From: UBA7672 sp035995285
GTDB lineage: Bacteria; Pseudomonadota; Alphaproteobacteria; Caulobacterales; Hyphomonadaceae
NCBI GenBank assembly: GCA_035995285.1
Contig: DASYKO010000620.1
Location: forward strand, 1 to 12,491
Direction of reading: 5' to 3'
Length of the DNA: 12,491 bases
Each line of letters opens with the position of its first letter. Positions within the stretch are counted from its first letter, which is position 1. Under the pieces are notes generated by a model. That model searched no databases, had not been told where the DNA came from, and was given only the letters and a program-made list of their open reading frames with translations. Shown here in pieces: positions 6,827 to 12,491 of this stretch. The position numbers were made by a program, and so were the translations under genes.

Positions 6827-7540
6827 ATGAAGCTTGGATGGATTGCGTTGGCAGCCCTCGCAGTGGCCGCGCCCGCGCTTGCCCAGAAGGCGCCGCCCGT
6901 GCCGGACCTGCTGAAGCGTGCGCTCGCCACGCCCGCCAAGGGCAAGCTCTACGCCTACGACTTCGAGATCGTGAGCATCAACACCGATCCGAAGAAAGGC
7001 CCGCTCACCACAACCATCCGCGGGCACACCGATCCTTCACGCAAGAAGGGCGACCGGGTCAACATCACCTTCGTCGAGGGCGAGCGCGACGGCAAACCCA
7101 TGACCGCCAAGCAGATCGATGAGAACCAGGAGAAGCAGGCCGACGGCAACATCTTCTGCGACACCGTTTCGAAAGAGACGGTCACCAACGTCGTCGACAA
7201 GGGCGCAACCGCGGACGGCCACGCCTTCACCTTTACGCCAAAGGCCGAAGACGACCAGGAAGGCGAGATGAAGGAGATCATGAAGAAGATGTCAGCCGAC
7301 GCAGTCATCGATGAAAGCACCGGCGTCCTGAAATCCTTCGACGGCAGGCTGCTCAAGAAGCACAACGTCATGCTGGTCGCCGACATCAACAGCGCCAGCA
7401 TGAAGATGCAGTGCGTGGCTCTGCCCGATGGCCGCGCCTACTCTGTGCGCACCGAGTTCAACGCGAAGATTTCCGCCTTCGGCAACAATTTCGAGTCCTC
7501 CTCGACCCAGACGCTCTCGAACGTCATGCCGGTTGGCTGA
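6827..7540 (+). CDS. Exported protein of unknown function, paralog B of a tandem pair
   Basis: A 237-residue predicted periplasmic protein clearly homologous to its upstream neighbour. The signal peptide is residues 1-19 (MKLGWIALAALAVAAPALA, then Q). The shared blocks are PDLLKRALATPAKGKLYAYDFE, split here into PDLLKRALATPAKG (26-39) and KLYAYDFE (40-47); GNIFCDT (107-113); VVDKGAT (122-128); KKMSADAVIDE (153-163); and ALPDGRAYSVRTE (198-210). Cys111 and Cys196 align with the two cysteines of paralog A. It is more lysine- and aspartate-rich than A, especially at 137-160. The ATG at 6827 is preferred over 6821 because CTGGGA lies 6 nt before it; 6821 would add two residues. The intergenic gap carries its own candidate promoter element, so the pair may be transcribed separately. 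No function is assigned. Confidence 0.8.
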   Translation: MKLGWIALAALAVAAPALAQKAPPVPDLLKRALATPAKGKLYAYDFEIVSINTDPKKGPLTTTIRGHTDPSRKKGDRVNITFVEGERDGKPMTAKQIDENQEKQADGNIFCDTVSKETVTNVVDKGATADGHAFTFTPKAEDDQEGEMKEIMKKMSADAVIDESTGVLKSFDGRLLKKHNVMLVADINSASMKMQCVALPDGRAYSVRTEFNAKISAFGNNFESSSTQTLSNVMPVG

Positions 7541-7565
7541 TATTAGGGATGTCGCAGCTCTTAAC

Positions 7566-7577
7566 GTCCGGCCGGAC
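7566..7577. other. Perfect 12-bp palindrome upstream of the carbonic anhydrase gene
   Basis: GTCCGGCCGGAC is self-complementary over all 12 bases. It lies between the end of paralog B and the carbonic anhydrase start, and a T-rich run follows (TTTACTTTTTGATAGTTTT, 7582-7600). It could be an operator, or with the flanking AACG...CGTT the stem of a terminator for paralog B. A stem made from the palindrome alone leaves only about 4 bp, so a terminator is uncertain. Confidence 0.35.
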
Positions 7578-7621
7578 AACGTTTACTTTTTGATAGTTTT
7601 CCTCCGGCACAATCCCGCGTC

Positions 7622-8419
7622 ATGAGCATCTCCATACGCACGTCCCTTATGCTTAGCGCGTTCGCCATGGCCGCCCTCACGGCGGCTTTCGCGAGCCCTC
7701 CCTCCGGCCAGTCGGAAAACGCCGATGCGCCTGCCGCCCCGCCGCGCCACTGGGCCTATGGCGGCGAAGACGGGCCCGAACATTGGGGCGAAATGTCTGC
7801 CGATAACCGGGCTTGCTCGGGCGGCCTGCAGCAATCTCCCATCGACCTGACCTCCGCCATTGGCGCCAAGGTCGATGTGCCGCATCCGGCGTGGATCCCG
7901 GCCAAGGGCGGCATGGTGGTCAACAATGGCCACACCATCCAGGTCGACCTTTCCGACGCCGGGGGCATGACGCTCGATGGCAAGGAATACTCGCTGAAGC
8001 AGTTTCACTTCCATCATCCGTCGGAACACACGATCGACGGCAAACAGGTTCCGCTCGAGCTGCACCTCGTTCACGCGGCGCAGGACGGCAGTCTCGCCGT
8101 CGTCGGCATCCTGTTCACCGAGGGTGCCGCCAACGAAACGCTCAACGACATCTGGGCGACCGCTCCTGCCAAGGAAGGCAAGGCCGCCGTCGCCTTCCAG
8201 ATCGACGTCTCGAAATTCATGCCGCAGGGCACGGAAGCTTTCCGCTATGAAGGCTCGCTCACGACCCCGCCTTGCTCGGAGACCGTGCACTGGACGGTGA
8301 TGGCCAAACCGCAGACGGCCTCCGCCGCCCAGATCGCCGCCTTCACGCAGCTGTTCCCGTGGAACGCCCGGCCGGTGCAGCCGCTCAACCGGCGCTTTGT
8401 CCTGAAGACTTCAAGCTGA
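7622..8419 (+). CDS. Alpha-class carbonic anhydrase, exported
   Basis: A 265-residue enzyme that interconverts CO2 and bicarbonate in the periplasm. The signal peptide is at about 1-24 (MSISIRTSLMLSAFAMAAL, then TAAFA). All diagnostic alpha-class features are present: zinc ligands His129 and His131 (QFHFHHPSEH, 127-136) and His148 (ELHLVH, 146-151); the proton-shuttle position His104 (NNGH); the gatekeeper threonine Thr214 in SLTTPPC (212-218); and Cys65 with Cys218 for the usual bacterial disulfide. The opening HWAYGG (43-48) and QQSPIDL (70-76) are typical. Length is normal and no key residue is missing. No good ribosome site precedes the ATG at 7622. The reading frame overlaps the last 9 nt of the convergent membrane-protein gene. 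It may be cotranscribed with the exported paralogs, but a palindrome lies in the gap. Confidence 0.96.
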   Translation: MSISIRTSLMLSAFAMAALTAAFASPPSGQSENADAPAAPPRHWAYGGEDGPEHWGEMSADNRACSGGLQQSPIDLTSAIGAKVDVPHPAWIPAKGGMVVNNGHTIQVDLSDAGGMTLDGKEYSLKQFHFHHPSEHTIDGKQVPLELHLVHAAQDGSLAVVGILFTEGAANETLNDIWATAPAKEGKAAVAFQIDVSKFMPQGTEAFRYEGSLTTPPCSETVHWTVMAKPQTASAAQIAAFTQLFPWNARPVQPLNRRFVLKTSS

Positions 8420-8421
8420 AG
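8409..8421. other. Palindrome spanning two convergent stop codons
   Basis: CTTCA at 8409-8413 and TGAAG at 8417-8421 form a 5-bp stem with a 3-nt loop. The stem contains the stop codon of the carbonic anhydrase (8417-8419, +) and that of the membrane protein (8411-8413, -). It is symmetrical, so it could act in both directions, but without T-runs it is a poor intrinsic terminator. Confidence 0.35.
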
Positions 8422-8839
8422 GCTGGCGGCTGAGCTTCCACCGCGACGCGCTCCACAGCCACACGCACGTCGCAAACACGATGACGCCGAACAGCGTCAG
8501 GCCGATCAGCACATAGTTGAACGTGAACTCGAAGGTCGGGAACTGCGTCCAGTTCACGATCAGCGTCGTGATCATGGTCACGACCGCCGCGATGATCCCC
8601 GTGCGCGGATGCGCCAGCAGCAGCCAGAACACGACGAAATCGATCAGGCAGATGCCGTACCAGAACCACGGCGCCCATTCCGGCCCCGGCCCGTGATACC
8701 AGAAATCGCCGTGCACGATCACCCAGCCGACATGGCTCACCGCGCCGAAGATGAACCCCCAGGCGAGCACGACGCGCGTGCGGTCGGCGGCGTTCATCTC
8801 GCTGCCCCAGGCCCGCACCATCTGGCCCCACCAGTTCAT
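8411..8839 (-). CDS. Four-helix integral membrane protein of unknown function, last gene of the operon
   Basis: A 142-residue protein with four likely membrane helices at about 22-43, 57-76, 80-98 and 107-129. It is strikingly aromatic: WYHGPGPEWAPWFWYG at 47-62 holds four tryptophans-or-equivalents close together in the first loop. The ATG at 8839 overlaps the TGA of the AMP-forming enzyme (ATGA, 8836-8839), so translation is coupled. The frame remains open upstream, but that part is the shadow of the enzyme gene. I recognise no family. As the end of a coupled run with a lipid-kinase-like protein, a GNAT protein and an acyl-activating enzyme, it may be a membrane subunit or a transporter-like partner; that is inference. 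Its 3' end overlaps the carbonic anhydrase gene by 9 nt. Confidence 0.8.
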   Translation of the reverse strand: MNWWGQMVRAWGSEMNAADRTRVVLAWGFIFGAVSHVGWVIVHGDFWYHGPGPEWAPWFWYGICLIDFVVFWLLLAHPRTGIIAAVVTMITTLIVNWTQFPTFEFTFNYVLIGLTLFGVIVFATCVWLWSASRWKLSRQPSA

Positions 8840-10278
8840 TTGGCCGCGCTCCTTGGGGCCGCGCCCCCCAACGCCTGCCGCAGCTTGGCGTAGTCGGCCT
8901 TGGAATTGTGCCGCTTGTCCATCGGCACGGCCCTCAACACGACCACGTCGATATTCCCCAGCTTCGAAGCGCGCGTCTGCAGCGCCTGCACATCGAGCCC
9001 ATCGCCCGAAAGCGCCAACTTCGCCCTGTCGCCCTCCGCCAGAAGCGCCGCCTGCTTCACCCCCGGCCAGCTCAGCGCCGCCGTCTCGACCGCAAACGGG
9101 AAGAGGGCGCCGGAGGCAGCCTCTCTCCGTCCCAGCAGCCACAGCCGCCCCTGTTCATCCATCCGCGCCGCATCGCCCGTGCGATGCCACAGCTTCCCGT
9201 CACGCCGCGACTTGGTGGACTTGTCGTCCGCCGGATCAAGATAGCCCTGATTCACATGCTCGCCTGAGACGAAGATCTCGGAATCGCGAATGTCGACCGC
9301 AATCTCTGAAATTGGTTTGCCTGCCAGCAGGCCCGCACCATTCGCCATCGCCTCCCAGTCGACGTCCGAAATATCCTTCAGCTCCAGATGCGCAATCGGC
9401 TCAGCCTCGGTCGAGCCATAGACGGCATGTATCGCCGCATTCGGCGCTGCCTTCTGAGCGGCGCGCAGCAGGTTCGGAAACACCGGGCCGCCCCCGGTAA
9501 AGATCGCCGACAACCTCGGCATCGGCTCAGCGTCCTCGACAATGCGCGCTACCACAGCAGGCGGGGCAACAATGCGATTGACGCCGTTGTCTTCCATCTG
9601 CTTGCGCAGCCTCGCCCCATCCAGCTTCGCCGGCCGTGTCAGCTTACCAGCTGGAATGACGCTCGCAGCTCCCGCCGCCAGGTTCGAGAGAATGAACACC
9701 GGCAGCGAGATGAGATCGACATCCGAGGACTTCGTCTGCCGCAACTCCTCCAGCAGCCTGTGCTGCAGCATCAGAAAATCCGCCGACCGAACGATGCCCT
9801 TGGGTCGCCCGGTCGATCCCGACGTAAAGGTGATCAACGCGGGCGCGTCTCCCGGGATCGGCGCAATGATATTCCGCTCCGGCTCGCCGCCACGGGGCTC
9901 AGCCAGAACCTTCAGCTTCCACAGCGCAGGCGTCATGCGCCGTATCCAACGCCCCAGCCGCCCCGCCGCGAGCGCCTTGGGCTTCACAGCCTCGATCGCC
10001 AGCTTCAGGCCCTTCAGCCCCGCCGCAGGTTCGGGGAACATCGCCACCGCGCCAAGCCGGAAGATCGCTAGCAGCGTCTCATAAAGCTCGATCGAAACGC
10101 CGCGCCCCACCAGCACGACATCGCCGGCCGCAATCCCCAGGCTCTCATACGCATGCGCCCGCGCGGCAGAACTCCTCGCCAGCTCGCCAAACGTGACCGT
10201 CCGCCCATTCGGCGCAATGATCGCGGCCGCATCTGGCCGAGCCGAAGCCTGCTCCAGGAAGGCCTCGATCAGGTTCAC
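8836..10278 (-). CDS. AMP-forming acyl-activating enzyme (ANL superfamily, acyl-CoA/OleC-like)
   Basis: A 480-residue adenylate-forming enzyme predicted to activate a fatty or other carboxylic acid with ATP. Core motifs: phosphate-binding loop TFTSGSTGRPKGI (150-162), YGSTEAEP (287-294), GEHVNQGYL (339-347), HRTGDAARMD (365-374), GRLWLLGR (377-384), and C-terminal HNSKADYAKLR, where Lys460 sits at the catalytic-lysine position. The segment PAAGLKGLKLAIEAVKPKA (84-102) resembles OleC beta-lactone synthetases and related long-chain enzymes. The C-terminal subdomain is short, giving a small enzyme for the family, and may imply reduced thioester chemistry. The start is GTG at 10278, overlapping the TGA of the GNAT gene (GTGA, 10275-10278). 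Substrate and acceptor (CoA, carrier protein or lactone formation) cannot be read. No acyl carrier protein gene lies in the window. Confidence 0.88.
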   Translation of the reverse strand: MNLIEAFLEQASARPDAAAIIAPNGRTVTFGELARSSAARAHAYESLGIAAGDVVLVGRGVSIELYETLLAIFRLGAVAMFPEPAAGLKGLKLAIEAVKPKALAAGRLGRWIRRMTPALWKLKVLAEPRGGEPERNIIAPIPGDAPALITFTSGSTGRPKGIVRSADFLMLQHRLLEELRQTKSSDVDLISLPVFILSNLAAGAASVIPAGKLTRPAKLDGARLRKQMEDNGVNRIVAPPAVVARIVEDAEPMPRLSAIFTGGGPVFPNLLRAAQKAAPNAAIHAVYGSTEAEPIAHLELKDISDVDWEAMANGAGLLAGKPISEIAVDIRDSEIFVSGEHVNQGYLDPADDKSTKSRRDGKLWHRTGDAARMDEQGRLWLLGRREAASGALFPFAVETAALSWPGVKQAALLAEGDRAKLALSGDGLDVQALQTRASKLGNIDVVVLRAVPMDKRHNSKADYAKLRQALGGAAPRSAAK

Positions 10279-11108
10279 AGCCTGCCGCCCCAGAGCGCAT
10301 AACGCCGGAACACCTTGCCGCCCGTCTTGTCGCTGTGCTGCGCCGACAGGTTCGTCTCGTGCATCAGCGCATGGATCACCTCGGTGAACCCCCGCGCCTT
10401 CGCCCGCTCGTGGAAAGCATTTGCCAGCATCGACCCGCCGCCTTTCACCGCGGAAGCATAGGTCTTGAGGATGACGGTCTTCGTCTGCGGACCTTCGGCA
10501 AAGTTGGGCAGGGCGAACAGAAACGCCTTCAGCTCTCCCGCCTCGTTCTCGGCCAGCAAAACGAGCTCCGGATCGATCGCCTTCAACACTGGGCGATAGC
10601 TCGCCAGGAACTCTTCCTCACCGATCGGTACATAGAAGTGGTTCGACGCAAACTGCTGCAGCGACAGCTTGTGTATGCGCCGCAGCTCATCCTCGGCCTT
10701 CGCCGGATCATAGTTCCGAAGGCGGATTCCTTCCGGGGCCTTCGACGCACTCGGTGGGATATCCGACGGCCGCACCGCCGATACCCAGCGCGAAACCACG
10801 CCAAGCCCCGACTGCTCGAACGCATCGACATAGTGCGCAGGGTTCGCCGGTTCCATCAGGAAAGGCGGCCGGCCATCGCTTTCAACCACCAGCCGATGCT
10901 TGCCCCAGGTATTCCCATCCGTCGGACCCAACACGGCTCCGAACCCTTCGGCCTTCAGCTTCGCCATCGCCTCGCGGATCAGCTTCGCGCCAGCCTCCGC
11001 GCTCTCGCACGAGAACGCCCCCAGCGCCGCCGTCTTTGCGCCGTCGAGCGACGGCGCCTCGCGGAACACGGCAAGCTCTGCGCCGGATGCGCTCATCTTT
11101 TCGGTCAT
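10275..11108 (-). CDS. GNAT-fold acyltransferase
   Basis: A 277-residue protein. The N-terminal part carries GFGAVLGPTDGNTWGKHRLV (56-74), then GRPPFLMEPANPAHY (79-93), a signature of a distinct two-part GNAT group. The C-terminal GNAT core shows LVLLAENEAGELKAFLFALP (182-201), the helix-start region KGGGSMLANAFHERAKARGF (222-241) and the closing block HALMHETNLS (246-255) with KVFRRYALW (265-273). The usual acyl-CoA loop Q/R-x-x-G-x-G/A is replaced by VKGGGS, so cofactor or acyl-donor binding may differ. The ATG at 11108 overlaps the kinase-like gene's TGA (ATGA, 11105-11108). It lies between a lipid-kinase-like gene and an acyl-activating enzyme, so long-chain acyl transfer is a fair inference; the acceptor is unknown. 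Confidence 0.82.
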   Translation of the reverse strand: MTEKMSASGAELAVFREAPSLDGAKTAALGAFSCESAEAGAKLIREAMAKLKAEGFGAVLGPTDGNTWGKHRLVVESDGRPPFLMEPANPAHYVDAFEQSGLGVVSRWVSAVRPSDIPPSASKAPEGIRLRNYDPAKAEDELRRIHKLSLQQFASNHFYVPIGEEEFLASYRPVLKAIDPELVLLAENEAGELKAFLFALPNFAEGPQTKTVILKTYASAVKGGGSMLANAFHERAKARGFTEVIHALMHETNLSAQHSDKTGGKVFRRYALWGGRL

Positions 11109-12451
11109 GGCGTCACCACTCGCGCAGGCGTTCCAATCAGCGATACCAGCCCGATCAGCGCGCTCAGCCCGCCCAGCGTGATCCACGGCCGCTGAACTTG
11201 TCTCTCGCGCTGGGACGCGCCGAAGATCACCGCCAGCACGATGCCGCCCGCGCCAATGAGACTAAACATCAACGTCTCCTCGCGCACGCCTGCCATCCAA
11301 AGCGTTCGCACCGACATGGCAAGCAGGGCCAGCAGCGCCACGCCCGACACCACAATCCAGTTCGCCGAGAACCGCGCCGCGATCCCGGCCGTCAGCGCCG
11401 CAAACGCCGCGTTGAACCCGTAGATCGTATCCATCCTGAAGAGATGGCTCGCCAGGAAGAATGCCAGCGCCACGGCCAGCACGACCAGCAGCAGGTTCAG
11501 CGCATCATGTTCCGGCCGCTCTATCTTCAGCACTCGTACGCACAGGAAATACGCCGCCACCGCAGCCGCAGGCGTGATCAGGCTGTAAGGCCCGGAAAAC
11601 GTCCAGATGCAGAAGAACAACGTCGCGCCCGCCGCCATCACATGCCGGTTGGCGCCCGATCCCGCCGTCAACTTCAGCAACGCAATCAGCACGATGAAGA
11701 ACGCCCCCGCGATCAGCGCGAGCTCTGTAACGCCGAACGGCAGCAGGTTCGCCAGCAGGAAATAAAGCCCAAGCGGAATGAAGAGATTGTCGAGCCCCCG
11801 CCAGCTTGCCGCCTCCAGCAGCGCGCCGAACACCGCAGTGATGAACGCAAGCAGCACGGCCTCGCCACGCCCGACTTGCGGCGCAAGCAGCAGAATGACA
11901 ATGAGCGAGATCAGCCACGCCGTCACCGCAAAGACGACGACGCCCTCGACGCTTTTCGATCCTTCCTCGATCCGGAACACCCGCTTCCCATAACGCGAGC
12001 CCACCACCGCACTCGCCGCATCGCACAGCGTCAGGATCAGGATCGGCAGCACGTAGAGCACCGGCCCGACATGGTGCTTGCCCTGCGCGGATGAAATGAA
12101 GTGCCCGTCCTTCAGCCAGAACAGCAGCGCCACGGATGCCGCAAACAACAGCTCGCCATACGACACGCGCTTCACCGCATGCAGCCCGCCGCCCAGGCTC
12201 TCGCGCATACTCCCCCTCGCCAGCAGGAAGACGCCGACCGCAAGAATGCACGTCGCCCAAACCTCCCACGCCGCCACGAACACGAACGGAAAGGTGAGCG
12301 TGTAGAGGCCGAGACTGATGTGAACCAGCTTGCGCCCCACCTCCGGATCAAGCTTTGCGATCTTCGCCAGCTTCGAGACGCCCCAGAGCACCAGCGCCAG
12401 CAGGATCACCGAGCCAGCGATCTTTGCCCCGCTGACCGCCCACGCGTTCAC
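11105..12451 (-). CDS. Dolichol/phytol-kinase-like membrane protein with an extra C-terminal membrane domain
   Basis: A 448-residue polytopic membrane protein. The N-terminal half (about 35-240) has the landmarks of the dolichol/phytol/diacylglycerol kinase and CTP-transferase group: GRKLVHISLG (39-48), CDAASAVVGSRYGKR (143-157), EGSKSVEG (163-170) and EAASWRGLDN (213-222). Known members phosphorylate lipid alcohols with CTP or ATP, or make CDP-lipids. The C-terminal half (about 241-448) adds some six further hydrophobic segments, with polar loops around 262-270 and 309-316 (KIERPEHD). I cannot place this half in a family. The start is GTG at 12451, with GAGGAA a few bases upstream, overlapping the preceding gene's TGA as GTGA (12448-12451). 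The stop overlaps the GNAT start. The fold family is clear; the specific substrate is not. Confidence 0.85.
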   Translation of the reverse strand: MNAWAVSGAKIAGSVILLALVLWGVSKLAKIAKLDPEVGRKLVHISLGLYTLTFPFVFVAAWEVWATCILAVGVFLLARGSMRESLGGGLHAVKRVSYGELLFAASVALLFWLKDGHFISSAQGKHHVGPVLYVLPILILTLCDAASAVVGSRYGKRVFRIEEGSKSVEGVVVFAVTAWLISLIVILLLAPQVGRGEAVLLAFITAVFGALLEAASWRGLDNLFIPLGLYFLLANLLPFGVTELALIAGAFFIVLIALLKLTAGSGANRHVMAAGATLFFCIWTFSGPYSLITPAAAVAAYFLCVRVLKIERPEHDALNLLLVVLAVALAFFLASHLFRMDTIYGFNAAFAALTAGIAARFSANWIVVSGVALLALLAMSVRTLWMAGVREETLMFSLIGAGGIVLAVIFGASQRERQVQRPWITLGGLSALIGLVSLIGTPARVVTP

Positions 12452-12491
12452 TTCACTTCCTCGATCACGAAGTCGGAGTAGAAGAAGGCCT
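12448..12491 (-). CDS. C-terminus of an unidentified protein, first visible gene of the operon
   Basis: The last 13 codons and stop of a gene entering from the right edge: AFFYSDFVIEEVK then TGA (12448-12450). The reading frame is assigned because its stop overlaps the GTG of the kinase-like gene by 4 nt, and because the segment GAGGAA used as that gene's ribosome site lies within it. Thirteen residues are too few to identify the product. Its identity would greatly narrow what the operon makes. Confidence 0.65.
   Translation of the reverse strand, partial: AFFYSDFVIEEVK

Noticed and set aside
11105..11730. C-terminal half of the kinase-like protein considered as a DUF92/VTE6-type phytyl-phosphate kinase, giving a VTE5-VTE6 fusion
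   Set aside because: The expected DUF92 motifs are not recognisable by eye. The idea is attractive but unsupported without a profile search.
10754..12094. Plus-strand open frame of 446 codons opposite the kinase-like and GNAT genes
   Set aside because: It is dominated by Arg, Gln, His and Pro and crosses two well-supported minus-strand genes.
11505..12269. Second minus-strand open frame inside the kinase-like gene
   Set aside because: Its translation is Gly/Ala/Arg-rich without motifs, whereas the overlapping frame carries the conserved kinase motifs and membrane helices.
1..12491. tRNA, rRNA, CRISPR array, toxin-antitoxin pair or phage genes
   Set aside because: I looked on both strands and saw no clover-leaf sequences, regularly spaced repeats, small coupled toxin-antitoxin frames or phage structural motifs.

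Overview
The window reads as chromosomal DNA of a GC-rich alphaproteobacterium. The strongest pointers are the ligase-associated repair genes (an Lhr-like helicase and PdeM), the TauE/TIGR02186 pair, and a small lipoprotein with a Cys-Arg...Thr-Gly-Ser...Cys core of a kind I associate with Caulobacterales, Hyphomonadales and Sphingomonadales. A Hyphomonadaceae or Caulobacterales host is a reasonable guess, but the sequence alone cannot prove it. I see no tRNA, rRNA, CRISPR array or phage module.

Layout. Positions 1 to about 400 are a scar. The tip of an insertion sequence, with its transposase running off the left edge, abuts a frameshifted remnant of a tricorn-type S41 peptidase. Positions 555-2218 (+) hold a TauE/SafE-type exporter translationally coupled to a TIGR02186-type exported, membrane-anchored protein. 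Positions 2222-2950 (-) and 3400-5901 (-) are PdeM and the DEXH helicase of the ligase-associated DNA damage response set. They are split by a small opposite-strand lipoprotein gene (3110-3388, +). The ligase and exonuclease that usually complete the set are not in the window.

Positions 6011-7540 (+) are two tandem paralogous exported proteins of unknown function that share an upstream sequence element. They are followed by a complete alpha-class carbonic anhydrase (7622-8419, +).

From the right edge back to 8411, everything lies on the minus strand. Five consecutive reading frames are joined by four 4-nt stop/start overlaps: an unidentified C-terminus, a dolichol/phytol-kinase-like membrane protein with an extra membrane half, a GNAT-fold acyltransferase, an AMP-forming acyl-activating enzyme and a four-helix membrane protein. 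An acyl activator, an acyltransferase and a lipid-alcohol kinase made as one coupled unit suggest an uncharacterised membrane-lipid or prenol-lipid modification pathway. This is the most interesting part of the window. Its function is inferred, not shown.
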